64,000 nt of DNA from Morchella semilibera (taxonomy: Eukaryota; Ascomycota; Pezizomycetes; Pezizales; Morchellaceae). Below the pieces are notes generated by a model, which had not been told where the DNA came from, ran no database searches, and saw only the letters and a program-made list of their open reading frames with translations. Shown here one piece after another: positions 39,726-52,348 of this stretch; the stretch's first letter is position 1; each line of letters opens with the position of its first letter. The DNA lies in NCBI GenBank assembly GCA_009192285.1, contig WBVU01000005.1, positions 2,250,731 through 2,314,730 of the forward strand. Direction: 5' to 3'. The position numbers and the translations under genes are program-made.

Positions 39726-40682
39726 ATGGGCCCCATCATCACCAACCTCAGTGTCCCCCCTCCTCCACCAGCACCTCCCCCTCCCCCCTCCAACGACGAC
39801 ACCAGCGACGAGATGACCCTCCACGGCCTCAACAACGCCCGCTCCCGCTACACCCAAACCATCCTCCTAGGCGCCACCGAAATCCACACCTTCCTCACCA
39901 CCCTGCACCTCCCCATCCCCGCCACCCTCCCCCCCCGCATCGACATCCCCCGCGGCCTCTCATTCACCGCCTTCCTCAGCGCCCGCCTGCACACCCCCAC
40001 GGCACCCATGCCCGCGCGCACCCGCCCATGGGACATCCGCATGCCGCTCCCCTGGCTGTACCCGTCCGCGGCGGCCGGCGCCGACCACGCCCTCCCCACA
40101 CGCAAAGTCTGGGCAACACGCATGCGCCCCGGGCGCAGCACCTCCGAGACCGCGGCGGCCGTGGCGGCGCTGCTGCACCGCATCGACGTGGGCGGGCCGC
40201 TACAGTTCCGGGGCACCACGCGCTGGGACGCCGAGCGCGCGGCCGTGGAGGCGTTTGGGCCTGCGCGCGTGGAGCCCACGGACCTCGGCCCGGGCGTGTA
40301 CACGACCGGGAGCCTGGAGCTTGCCGTGGCGTATGCGGGGTGGTGCGCGGGCGTGGTGTGGGTGTTTGCCGAGGCGGCGGCGTGGCGCGCGGTCAGGGTT
40401 GCTAGGGTCGAGGGCGCGGAGTGGGTGTGTGTTGCGGGCGGGAGGGGGGCGCGCGAGGGCGGCGAGGACGTGCTCGTTGGCGCCGTCAGTGATGATAGGG
40501 GCCCGGCGGGGCTGCAGGGGTGCGAGATGGGGAGGGTCGACGTTGTGCCCATGGAGGGTGGCGGCGAGTGGTTGTGCTGGAGGAGTAGGAAGGCGTGGGG
40601 GGCGCTGGGGAAGGGGCTGGTGGCGTTGGTGTATCTGGAGGACCTGCCGGAGGTGGTGTATGAGGGCTGGACGGTCGAGTAG
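39726..40682 (+). CDS. Orphan protein with ADP-ribosyltransferase-like signature
   Basis: Intronless, 318 aa, very GC-rich. ATG 39726 is preferred because upstream in-frame sequence has no ATG. It begins with a Pro-rich low-complexity head (residues 9-21). Residues 159-206 read PLQFRGTTRWDAERAAVEAFG followed by DLGPGVYTTGSLELAVAYAG. This order (strand with FRGT, a helix predicting 'A..I..G', then a G-x-G-[VFL]-Y-x-T loop, then a helix with A..YA) is what I know from ADP-ribosyltransferase-fold proteins such as PARP-like and DUF3990-type domains. Arg162 and the TTGS at 193-196 could correspond to the R and S of an R-S-E type site. The catalytic Glu is not assigned; candidates lie at 229-232 or 277-281. 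No signal peptide is seen, so an intracellular role is expected. The function is unknown and the fold call is inference from a motif only. Confidence 0.6.
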   Translation: MGPIITNLSVPPPPPAPPPPPSNDDTSDEMTLHGLNNARSRYTQTILLGATEIHTFLTTLHLPIPATLPPRIDIPRGLSFTAFLSARLHTPTAPMPARTRPWDIRMPLPWLYPSAAAGADHALPTRKVWATRMRPGRSTSETAAAVAALLHRIDVGGPLQFRGTTRWDAERAAVEAFGPARVEPTDLGPGVYTTGSLELAVAYAGWCAGVVWVFAEAAAWRAVRVARVEGAEWVCVAGGRGAREGGEDVLVGAVSDDRGPAGLQGCEMGRVDVVPMEGGGEWLCWRSRKAWGALGKGLVALVYLEDLPEVVYEGWTVE

Positions 40683-42034
40683 GACACGGGCAGCGAGCGG
40701 ACTGGTACTTTGGCGGATGGGGCGTTCGGTATGTCGATATGCCCCACATCCTATAGATTTGTATATATAGAAAAGACACTTGCGTTGTAAAATTAAAATT
40801 AAAAACTAGCACCGGAATATAATGATTAATCAGCTAGAGAGGCGTACGTTCTGGCGAGTAAGGCATGTCAGATATCTAAATCAACCAAAGTAATAATAAG
40901 AACAACTAATTAACCACCTGCATACAGTTAATGAACTAAACAACAAAAAAGAACTAGTTAGTCAAACCAAAAAGGAACGAGTGACGCACCATGACGCACC
41001 GAAAACGTGCACCCAGGTTGTGCCGGAACGGTCAGATAGCCACCACAGACTCCTCACAACCACATAAATACAGCCAACACAACCCGTGGCAGCCTGTGTG
41101 TGTCTGCCGTGCAATCAACGAGCGTAATGGCTAAGGTGGAGAGAGGATGCCTAATGCGAACAGCCCCCTATTACTGTCTCTCATCATAAGCCCTGGCTCT
41201 TTGCAGGCCAGAGGCCTCCCTGAAAAAAAATGCAGACTTGTGTCTCATGCGTACGTACGGCCAAAATATCCACACTGATTGAGGCTTCCGCGCTTCTATG
41301 TCACTTTCCGGCGCCCATGGGGTACATGTGGTTACAAAGGACCCGCCTTTCTGACCTGTCTGCAGCGTTACCATTTCTGTCCGTCGTAGGTAGGTAGATG
41401 TTGGCCGTTACCGGCTGGGTTAAGGCTGAGTTGGGTTTGAGCATGGGTAAGTCTTGCCTTGCCATGGCTACAGATCTGGCGTAACATTGACTTAGTACTT
41501 TGTAAGGCAGTAGGTCCCCGTTTGACTTCTGCGTGGCTCCATTATGCAAGGAATTGTTGTTCTTTGTCCGCCCCGACAACCACACCATGTGTTGTCTGCT
41601 TCTGTTCAGATATATCAGAGTTTTCATAATGATAGCCAAGAAACCCCCCAAAAATCCCGGCTTCTTGGCATATATCGCTTAACAGTCCCGAATTCTTATT
41701 TTCTCTTGGCGCAGGGCCGAGTGATGGCCCGTGAGCTCGGCACATCTCACCAGCCACATACTTGGCAAGGCGGATGTGCTAGTGTTGCATACATGTATCT
41801 GCATACGGTACTGACATGTAGTACTCGCAATTTCATTGCGTTTTTGAACACGACTAATATTAAAAAAAACGCCAAGACTACATTTTTGTATGGCATGTAT
41901 GTTCAGAAACGTTATGAAGTTGCGAGTATATACGCGGAGGCCGCAAGGCGCAGCAGCCGTGTGATCGAGCGGAGATGTGGACCTGGGGCCCGCGGGGGCA
42001 GTGCAACGTGGTGTAACGGTGGTAGTGTTTGTTG

Positions 42035-42129
42035 AAGGGTAAGTGTGATACGGCTCACTCTCTCATGACAGTAAGTGAGTAGAACTCGGCGGTGCGGTTT
42101 GCGTTGCTACGTTCTACTCACTTACCCTT
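42035..42129. repeat. Nested inverted repeat (hairpin)
   Basis: TAAGTGAGTAGAAC (42072-42085) is exactly complementary to GTTCTACTCACTTA (42111-42124). AAGGGTAAGTG (42035-42045) is exactly complementary to CACTTACCCTT (42119-42129). The right arm can thus pair with either of two left segments. A MITE relic or hairpin. Confidence 0.5.
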
Positions 42130-42661
42130 GACATCGTATTACATGTAAGGAGTAGCTGTCATGTAGTATGCACAATTACAGACGTTAGTTACGGAAGGCT
42201 GGAACTAGTGGTCCGTATCGATACCGCGGTGAATTGGGGCGGGACGAGCGGGGAGAGAGGGGCGTATATGTTATTACCCGGGAAGGCGCTAAGTTGTAGG
42301 TGCTCTGTACATTTTGGGAGACGGTTTTTTTTCCTGAGCGGGAGGTACGGTGGTTCGTGAATTATTGACAGAGAGCTGCATGCAACTGCGTGCGAGGTGG
42401 GACTAGCTGTTATGGTAGACGTTGGACCCTCACGTGATATGGTGGGTTAGGAGGACGAGTGATAATACATGCATGCTCCCAGAGAGGCCTAGGTATTTGT
42501 AAGAATGCCCTTCGCAAGAGAAAACCTACATTGTAGAGGTTTGTATAGCTATAGCTATATATTGGGGACGAGAGGACTAGGAGTACCAAGCGGTTGAGAA
42601 AAGTTTTTCCCCTTTCGATTCGGGACTAGCATATCCCCGGTCGTAATAAAGCTCCTGTACC

Positions 42662-42820
42662 ATGAGCGATGGAAACTCTAGGTGTCTCGACGGTCAAGGA
42701 CTCTATGCTCGCTGGAGACGGCTCAAAGAGGAAGCCTCTGTTCAACGTCTCAGCGCACTCGAGTCTTTGTCGGAGGACTTGACTAACCTCGGGATAAAAA
42801 ACCGGGAGGTGTTGGTCTAA
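42662..42820 (+). CDS. Uncharacterised 52-codon ORF, weak
   Basis: Open from ATG to TAA, product of 52 aa with a charged, Leu-rich helix (RWRRLKEEASVQRLSALESL). No family is recognised, no partner exons are evident, and it is surrounded by relic DNA. It could be an exon fragment of a decayed gene or chance. Confidence 0.15.
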   Translation: MSDGNSRCLDGQGLYARWRRLKEEASVQRLSALESLSEDLTNLGIKNREVLV

Positions 42821-45314
42821 AAGGACTAGAATACCGGCTGTTACAGGTTACGACCTAGGGGATAGCATCTTTTAAAAGAGACGCTATAGTTTCGGATCTC
42901 CTGAACCCACATATATAGTTCTAGTGAGCGAAGACGGTTTTCTCGAGTGTTTTCTTTTGTGTTTTTCTTTTCTTTTGTTGAGTTTGGCGGCGGAAGGAGG
43001 GAGGTTCTGGGGATAAAATGGTGCGATATCGTCATAGCCTGATAGGCTGGATATGATTACTGATGTAAACAAAAAAAAAAAACGGTTTTCTCGAGTTTTG
43101 GAGCGGCGTACTACCTTTGGCGTGCAGAGCCATTAGTCATGGATAAATGGACTTCAGCCATAGCAAAAAAGGTTCCCTAGTACACATTAAGTCTGTCCTA
43201 TTATCTTCCTAGCTTGGGGATGCTGTACCCCTAGAGACAGTCCAAACGACAGATAACCTGCCACTTCAAACTACCCTAACCCCGCGAAAGTCGTCCTTGT
43301 CAAAGAGGAAGCCTATGAACCCGAACCTATATTATATCAGAGAACGACCGTTTGCCATACACCAGTCTAGCAAGCATGGGAGAGTTATACCCTGGGCCGT
43401 GGTTTTTGAGCGGCTGGAGTGGGTGAGGTTCGGCGAATATATATGAGAAAGTGTGGACTGTGAACCTTGGTTAAAATTGATGTCCCGCAGTTAACTAGAT
43501 CTCTCAAAGTTATGAGATCCCTATAGCTTATCTTTATATTGATAGGAGGGAATTGTGACGTAGAGGTAGCTTGAACTCACTACTAGGTACGATTTCTGTC
43601 AATTACTGGTAACTCACCCATCGAATCAGTCAATAACATTCTATGGGTTAACACCCACCTCGGTTTCGAAATTCCCCTTCTTCGCCCACCTATTTTATCC
43701 CCCGATCTCCCTACGTACTGCTAAAACAACTCGATCATTTGAGTCGCAGAACCCAAAGCCCCCAGTCTGGCCCGCGCTATTGCTTGCAGATAGGTAGATG
43801 GTATGTTAAGAGGATCAGGGGTTAATACCTTAACGCATTTGGAAATTGAATAAAAATATAAACGTTTACAGATCTAGTACCCCAATTAAAGCTTTCTCCA
43901 TGTCTACATGACATCTTCGGGATATACAGACTTTTGGCTTTCTTGTGGTCTGTGTGTCTTCGGGCCGCGCGGCTCGGACGGCTATTCCAGGCAGGCCGGT
44001 CCATGTGAGATTTTAAGGTTCCGTTCTCCCATCTGATAGGGTGTTAGAGCGAGCGACGATGCAAACATGCGTTTCTCCTGATCTACCACTCTAATTTTTT
44101 TTTCTTTTCTTTCCTTGACGGGAACGGCAACTCGGCATGCAGCCTTAGTGTCTTGGAGAATGCCTGATGACGCGTTATCGCCTGAAGGCCATTTAGTCTC
44201 TTGCTTTCTATGATTTTTATTCACTCCTCATCCTTCTCTCATCCTTCCCATCCCTCTCACCACCAGCAGTCTCTCGCGGATGGATTAATTCTATGGATGT
44301 TTCAACAAGTTGGGTTGGTGTGTCAACAGAGCCGCTCGGCCAACCATAGAGAGTCATAATCGACGATAAAGTCACATCTATATAATTTCTTCTTTGACCA
44401 CCGACGTTGGATATGTGCTTCGATCATGAATATGACTACATATTTGTAGGCCCTCTCCTACCGGCTCTTTTACCACTTTAGTGCTAACACAAATGTACTG
44501 GTTATCATTAAGGTCAACGGGTCCTAGTTCAGCATCACATACATGATCTCAAGGCTTTCACCAATAATGTAGTCTTCTGCTAGCTCTTGATAAGCCTTGA
44601 CCTTTTAATAGACCTAAACTATCCACTTATATGTTCCTACAGCAGCGGTCTCAATACAAATAAGGTTACCTTATCTACAAGGTATAATTTGCACGTCTGA
44701 GCGCTTTCAAGGAAGGCTGTGTTTGATCCTAGACCCCGAAAGGCTGAGGTCGTGGCAAGATTGCATAGGTCTTACAAGGCAGAATAAGGTTTTAAATCCC
44801 GTTAGAACTTAGCATGGAAACATCACTGACTGTACTGACGTTTTAGATTTTGACATCGCCCAGAATATTTGAATAGAGGTCATCTTCACGTCGAATCATG
44901 ATTACTACACAGCGCAAAGGGAAAAACGCTGTACTGCAATTTCCTGCCTGAGAAATTGGCAGTAATGCAACATGTTCCTTTCGCATTTTGTGGCTTAAGA
45001 GTTTGTCCTTCTGATTGGGAGGGTTTTAGATATGTACCGTCCAGGAACTCGACACTCAGACCCTGCACATTTTACGCACGTGCTATCCTAGATGGAACCT
45101 CCTTTTGAGCATTGTGTAGAAAATAGGCCCCAGTAAGTCCAAAAAGTCTACGATATGTTCATTATGTGCAGCTTATAAGAGTTACAAAAGGAAGGCGTTA
45201 ACACCATGAAAGACAGGAAATAAATACACCCCAAACAAAAAATCGCAAAAACAAAAAAGAAACACTTCAATTAACAGTCCCCCAACCCAAGCGCGTAAAA
45301 TTACTGTGCCAAAC

Positions 45315-45671
45315 TTAGATTATGATAGCAACGCCTGCTACTAATGCCGCAGCACCAGCGCCAGCAAGATTGATCATATTGCTGGGCGCAAAGTTTGCCG
45401 CCTGTGATGCACTTGCAGCGGCAGTTGAAGTTGGGTCTAAAGGAATAAAGTGGTCAGTATCTACTGGATTCATTACATGTTATCATGGAGACATACCATC
45501 ATCGTCATCGTAAGAGCTTCCTCCTCTCCTGCGTGCAGGAGTAGGAGAACGGGCTTCAAGTTCACCAAACTTTTGGTCATAGCCAGCACGCTCGACGTAG
45601 TCGCCGAGGATTGGTGTTGCAAGGAGGGCAACGAGGAGGAGGAAGAGGGTAGTGATGGTGAATGAGTGCAT
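45315..45671 (-). CDS. Small secreted, probably GPI-anchored protein (98 aa)
   Basis: Exon 1 45671-45497 (58 codons plus 1), intron 45496-45437 (60 nt, GTATGT...TTTAG), exon 2 45436-45315. The N-terminus MHSFTITTLFLLLVALLATPILG is a clear signal peptide. The mature part has YDQKFGELEARSPTPARRRG, with a possible Kex2-type dibasic site (ARRR), then SSYDDDDD and an Ala/Ser-rich stretch. The C-terminus (NLAGAGAAALVAGVAIII) is a hydrophobic tail after small residues near 78-84, fitting GPI attachment, so it probably ends at the plasma membrane or cell wall. Cysteine-free, unlike typical effector proteins. Splicing joins an Asp codon in frame and gives a proper end. The flanks are gene-poor, and genes of this type are often stage-regulated. 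No named family is recognised. Confidence 0.75.
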
Positions 45672-48600
45672 TTTTAAGGTTATGAAGTTAAGAGGTTATG
45701 AGTATTCGGTGGATGGTCGAAGAATAGAAGCGCGGAACCAAGAGGATCTTATTTGATAGCGGGTAGAGGAGTGTTGAGATGATGATGATGCCCAAGAAAA
45801 CGGGCGAGGGGATCCAGTTTATATGGAGAGATGTGGTGCATGGAACGTGTGGTGGGCGGATGGAACAATTGGAGAAAGACGAACCAACGAATTAAGCATT
45901 GCCTGGGAGGGGAGAGGCTTGGGAACCGTAGGGCTGCTCGAGTAGAAAGCTAAGGCGGCACCCAAGGCCGCCTCGACCATCCTAGCAGAGACAAGCTATC
46001 CCTGATAACACAACACTAGCCACATATTCATCCGGGGATTTCGGGAGTAATTTCAAGCTTGTTCTGCATGTTTCTGAGGTCACTCTATCATCACACCATA
46101 ACATTCCTGTTAGCGAGTCGCTTCATCAAAATACGGACTAGGTTTTAAATACGGACAGGTTTTTGCTTTTTCTTTTGAGCCAAGCTTGACTACATATAGT
46201 TCGACATAGGAATATCAACACCGCCGTTCGGGGCACAGGTCGTGTTTGTCAGTTTCTACTCTGCAGATCTGGGTAGATGTCGAAACTTACTGTCCCATCA
46301 ATCGACTTATTATTGCTGCATGTGGTAGTTCCTTGGCATTTCTTCATGTCACCAGCCTATTACAGCGATGTGCTGGTTTAACGATAGAATACGGGGCATG
46401 TGACCTGAGAGCGCCCGGGGTCCGTGTTGTGGCGAAGTTGATGCTAAAATAATCAGCACCTGTGGCTTCGCAAAGAATAAGCTTTCGGGATGTATTTTTA
46501 CATACATGGGCTCTGCAAGCCAAGTCACCCTACTCTCCAGGGCTGGGTATTACGCGGTGAGGGCAACAAAATCTCGGTTCGTTCGGACGGTTGCCAAGAG
46601 GACAATTCTGCAGAGGAGCTGAAAAATATCCTTAAAGGAAGAGATCAGAGCTTTTTACAGCCAACACCGCTCTTGGCAACCGTCCGAACGGACTGAGATT
46701 TTGCTAAACTCTCCGTCGGGTGTACAGATATGTATATGCCGGATGAGTAATTACACAGGGGCGGTGTTAACTACTGGGCTTATGCTCATCGGCAGTCTAC
46801 TCGGTAACTTTTTAAGATCTGGTAGGGCTGATCTTAGATCTAGGTACCTTGAGTCCGACTAGGTATCCTAGTTGCCTTGGTCGTTTCCCAGGATATTACT
46901 CAGAGTAGAAATATTCTTCAAGGGCTCCTTTCAGCTGAGTTCCTCACCGCAATGTAATATACAAACCATACAATTTATATTAATTAGTTTTACTCATATA
47001 TTCAGCTCATGTCGAATCGCAAGCCCACCAGTCGCCATACAATAGAATAAAAGAGAAAAAAAAACATTGAGGCATCAAGTAATACATTCCCTATCAGCGT
47101 AAGATCTTGGGAGAATGATTAAATTATATTGGTAGAATTTCCGGGTGATTTTTGTTTTTGGTCACGATTGTTAACTAACAGAGTGATATTCTATGATGCA
47201 AGGCAATCATCCTTTGGTTGGTCCGCATATCCCTATGGTTATTTGGCTACCTAAATTCAACTCATCGATTTCGCGGAACCCGTGATCCGATATAGGAGAG
47301 TTGATGCTTTACATTAGTAGTTATCGGAATCCCCACTAAATACCTCAATGTTCAGATGGACTACAGATCAAATTTCCACCGGTCCATATTATGATATTAA
47401 AAGGACTACCTAGCACCCTGTCGGTGAATTGTTGGGGGGCCACCGACCAGGGGTCGATCATAAATTGTATGTTGTGATTATCCAGTGGCACAGTAACACA
47501 CATAACAGTTCTATATACACTAAATTCTACTAGAAACTAATATACGACCATCAAAACACAATTAAGCGATGTCCGGTGATAATAGAAATAAAAACTACAT
47601 GGTGGATACACAAAGACTTCAAATATCCTAAGGGAGGCCTAGCCCGTATTTTTCTGGCGATTGTTGTATTACATACAGGACTATAATATACGGATTTAAG
47701 ATTGATGCAAAGAGCTGCAAAACGGGTCCCTCTAGAACTCCTGTATAAAATCAGTCGAATCCTAACGCCTCATCGATGAAGAGGGCAGACCGGCGATTCT
47801 ATGTTGCGGATTAAAATGTCTCATGTTGGATGCAGACATCGTGAGCTGATGAACGTAGTCATCTTTGAAATTTAACACCTACTACTTTGGATGTATCTGC
47901 ATCCACCCGAAACCCTACTCTAACGGGAACATTTAAAGTGTCGTTTGGGAATTAGGGCGTGGGTTTCAGGGGTGCGCAAAGGTACATACCTACGTGAATT
48001 ATCTATCCACTTACACCGCTAACATTTTCCTCGAAATATCTGCATAATTTTGAACTGTGCTACCGTAGGTATATTCACATACCCTATAAAATTAGTGAGA
48101 CACTTCAACGTTTTGTAAGAGCTACGCTTTTCTTCGGGTCTTTTTAAGGTACGACATCGATGATTGTCATCTTCCATAGGTATCTATGGTATGAAACTAT
48201 CACTTGATCAGCCACATGGCGAGATCTCTCCATAAGCTAACGTTTCCATAGGTATTTAGACCTGCACGCATGCATAGTCAACGGGGCGTGCCGAGAATCA
48301 GCTATCGTTTTATGTTTAGTCATTCATTATCGGATGAACCGCACTCAACACGCATCGATTTCAGGCCGTGTCAATATTGCCTCCGGAAATCTGGTGCATG
48401 TCATCCATGTCATCCATGAGCAGGTACTCTACATACTCGAGCCGAAAAGTGCGATTTCAAACTAGAGTATGACGTGTTTAGTGATCACGATCTCTCCACC
48501 TACTGGGCCCTATATGCGACTCTTGATGTCGGGGTCCATTGAGCATAGCTACATTCTGTGTATACATCACAGCATAAGAGGACAACAAACACCGAGATTT

Positions 48601-51600
48601 ACAGGCACCAATCGTCAAGTTCACATCTTTCCGCTCGTATGACATTTTAGACCGGCTTCATCTTTGTCTTACTAGCTAAACAGCCAAGACGATTACCGAT
48701 AGCAAAATTTACTAACTCATCGGCCGACCCTGCATGAACCGCCCCCAACCCCTTTGATGACGATCTAGGCATTTTGCGAAGGCTTGTTTTAGATAAAGTA
48801 TTGCTGTGAGTAATCTATCAAAACCAGACACGTTGTTAGCCACAACACTAATTACTGAAGCTGATATGAAAAAGTTTTTATAGTTACAAGCAGCAAGGCA
48901 TGTACCATTATCTAGTTACTTGATTTTGTAACTGACCAAAGGAAATCAAATAGGAGCAGGTTTCCATGGTTACATGTACGTTTAACAGCGTAATAACCAA
49001 GAAATTAGAAACCATCAAATGGGAATTCTATGTACTACTTCCTTTGAAGTACTGACGTGTCGGTCCACTCTAGCCGTCCACAAAATCAATTAGTTAGTGA
49101 CATGGGATAAATAACAAGTTTTCATCTGATGACCTCGCCCTATTCACCCAGCCATCCAGTGGATGTCTTGGCCATGTACCAAAGATTGAGAAAGTACGTA
49201 CCAGGTACATACGTACTGCAGCTGAAGTAATTCTAGAATTCTCGACCAATAGTTATCCGTGGAAGAGGCTCGATTGTGTGGGGAAATGCAACTAAAAAAT
49301 CTCGGATACAACGGGGCTCCAAAGAATAGAAAGCTGGACGCCTACGTGTCGAATCAATCTCCACACTCAGTATCTCTGGGACCCAAGAAGTCAGAAAACC
49401 ACCGATGGAATGATGAATATCCCATTCCAAGTATTCCAATAGAGTAGAAAGAGATATTGTCTTGTACTTGGGCACTTCCCATAGGTTTAATACCCTTCAT
49501 ATCTTACTATTGGTGGACAGTGCAGTAGTGTTCCAAGAGAATTTTTCGTGCGGTACACCACTACATGTAGTGATCATATTATCGTAGAAATAGATACATA
49601 ATATTTCCACAACACAGGCATATACAAGGTCCGTGAAAATAGTATATCTTGACAGGCAGCTTAGTTAAGTAGAAGTTCCTGCAGATGTTCCATACTTGCG
49701 TTATCCCCAACTCAGGAGGTGTTACACGACATTTCATGCCAGGGGTTACAACACACTGTGAACTTTCACACTAAACAACCGTACCACTTGGGTTCCTCTC
49801 CGCCTTTCGGGGATGGACCTTAAGGCCCAGAGGTTTGCGACACCTTACGTCGCTCACGCGTATGATTCACGTGACCTTCCACCAATACCTAAATGTACGC
49901 AAAGACAAAAGACCTATCACACAGAGAAACTAGTGATGAACCCATACGGAATAACCGAATTACAATCGTGACCATTGGTAAAAAGTCGCAGTTATCTTAT
50001 CGAATCAAGTACCAGAGAATCCTTAGTGCACACCCCGATTCAAGGTCAGCAGCAGCCTTGGAGTACGCATATGTATCCATCCATCATTTCCAGATATTAC
50101 CATGAGCCATGTTTCTATACGCACATACCCTTCAGTGTGGGTAATACGGATCGTACGATCGGTATCGCTATGCAGTATTCCATCTATCGAAGGTCTCAAT
50201 TGAAGGCGGAACACCTTGTGTTTCCGTCCCGTTTTCTCGGAAAAGACTTATGGGCCAGCCTTGCCAATACCTTCGCGATTATGCCGCACTGACCGCTAAC
50301 CAATATGGTCGTGAGGATAATAAGTAATTATCTGACCTACGATGTCAGAGATGAGCTTGCATCATGCGGGGAGTTAGATCCCACCATCTTTGGATATCCC
50401 AAGAATGGTATGTCGATTACATATGATTTTCTTGGAAGGGCACAGTTTCCCAAAAAGCTATCGACACTTTACAATGTGATTCTTAACTCCGGTTGACAAT
50501 TGGATGTGAATCATGAAACATCACTCGATTTCATGGCTGTTGTCATTTACCCCAATTCAGCTAGCGCATATACTCCTCACCGCACCTTGGTTTGGAATTA
50601 TCCTTTAATATTTTTAAAACAATTTTTCAGCAATCATTTCTAGCCTAATCTATTTTACCGATTAATTTTACCTTTTTCTCAATTATCGAAAATTAATAAC
50701 TGCAAAATTTCTTAGTGCTATCGAACAACATTACGTGGCTCTAGAGTGGAGAAAGTTCACATGTGTAATTTAACTAGAGTAGTAATTAGGTAAATAGGTA
50801 GTAGTGCTGATAATTCCCATGTGAATTTCTTGTTGTTCATTGCGTTGTGTACTTGGGGCTTATCGTTCCTACCGGCACGGCTTCTCGGTAATCAAACCGA
50901 ATATAAAGAAGTAGCTCTAACTATCTGGAAATCATGCGGCAACTCGGAAGTTTTATCGGCGATTCTCCTATTCACTGACCCGGATCTGGCTCCGAGGGTA
51001 CAGCCGGTAAGCTCGGTGCTCGGCCTGGTTTAGTATTCAGCTCTGAGGTGTGTGGGTTGAATTATATAGCTCTATCCTAATATTGAAAGTGCGCTGGGAA
51101 ACCTTAATCGCTCGTGGGGCCCTCGTTGAGTTGATTTAAACCAGTAAGGATATATCATCAGCCTAACAATCATAGTTACGTGGATTAATACCAAAAAATT
51201 AATTTTTTTATTCTATTTTTTTTACGGGGGACGAGGATCCGGCTCCGATTAGAGAGGAACGAAAAACTTTGCAAATTCATTTCTTAACCTGCAACCTGCA
51301 GATTGCAGTCCCACTGCATATCGACAAGCCTTTTTCTGCGATTTTCCCGTAAAAGTGAACTTTGGTAGCGTGCTTTTCTACGCAATTATATTGTCTCAAA
51401 GCCATTCAATTACCTATTTCTCGCAAATTAACGCATCAGTACCTGCTAGTCATCTTTCACCATAGAAATTTCGGCGATTAGCTGAAGAGGCACTAGGTGG
51501 CTTGCTTGATAGGAGTCGCATTAACCTCCTACTTACATACAGTACCGTAGCTTTACGTCTTTCTGCCCTAAAACAAAATCCAAATGTGCAATGCACATGC

Positions 51601-52348
51601 GCGGAAGCCACCCCTTGACAGCTTTGGAAAGAAATATCCAGGTTACCGTAACCGACTTCTCCGGTACCGGACGGTTTTATCCGACAACAGGCAAAAAAAA
51701 AATGCGATAAACGAACGGCTTGCCTTATCGACCCCCCAGGAAAAAAAAAACGTTAATATCCATATGCAAAGCCGTTTCTCGCTTGGATCCCACGTTACTC
51801 GTCGTGCGGGATATACTATGCAGAGTTAGTAGATAATTTATATGCACATAGTAATGATTTCCTTGCTGACCAGCTTTTTTCTGTCTTTTGTTCTACGCAT
51901 TGACCACGAGAGATGTTTCGATCATATGTTTGACTATTGTATGACATATGTGGGTGTGATTAAGATCAACAACGTGCTTGGTCGTGATTCACATCATCGC
52001 TTGTAACTACTTGAATGTATTTCTTTCTTTCTTTTATTTTTTTTATTTATAAAGTATTGTATTGATCATCGTGATTGCGATCATGACAAAATACATATTC
52101 TAAGTAGTTATTGTGGAATAGTTTGATATTCCTCTTTCTATAGTACAAGTAAAAAATTCTAAAGCCAGCAAAAAAAGTCCCATCAAAAACAAATGAAAGT
52201 ATGGAAACATACGTGTTAGTAACTATCGATTAACGCCAAGCCTATACCCCCAAGTCTTACCATGTTCCTCTAATAATGTAATAGAAATATACCCCAAATA
52301 AGAAAACTAAGGAAAACAGCGTTGCCCCATAAATGTCCATCTAGTCGA
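45672..52348. other. Gene desert with relic DNA (6.7 kb)
   Basis: No gene is supported. AT-rich, with many short ORFs that have no domain content and no consistent splice structure. The promoter of the small GPI-type protein should lie in 45672-45850. An inverted-repeat element is at 46568-46702, and one GAATCATGAAACATCACTCG motif is at 50508-50527. The general look (TA- and CA/TG-rich, no long open frames) fits old transposon DNA decayed by mutation, possibly with RIP. Confidence 0.45.
46568..46702. mobile_element. Inverted-repeat element (MITE-like), 135 bp
   Basis: The 32-bp arms 46568-46599 (AAAATCTCGGTTCGTTCGGA...) and 46671-46702 are complementary with about three mismatches. Two mismatches are C/T transitions (GAACC versus GGACT in the arm), as in deamination or RIP. 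The centre is 71 bp and non-coding. Confidence 0.6.

Larger units (their letters stand above)
40683..45314. other. Gene-poor AT-rich region with relic repeats
   Basis: No supported gene in 4.6 kb. Contains the inverted-repeat hairpin at 42035-42129 and several dispersed CGAGTGAT motifs. At 42662-42820 there is an open 52-codon frame from ATG with protein-like composition (charged, Leu-rich) that I cannot identify. The word CGGTTTTCTCGAGT occurs twice, about 150 bp apart (42933 and 43083), suggesting a small duplicated segment. Confidence 0.45.

Noticed and set aside
49233-49475. 80-codon minus ORF in the desert
   Set aside because: No domain and no neighbouring exon; probably chance or a transposon relic.
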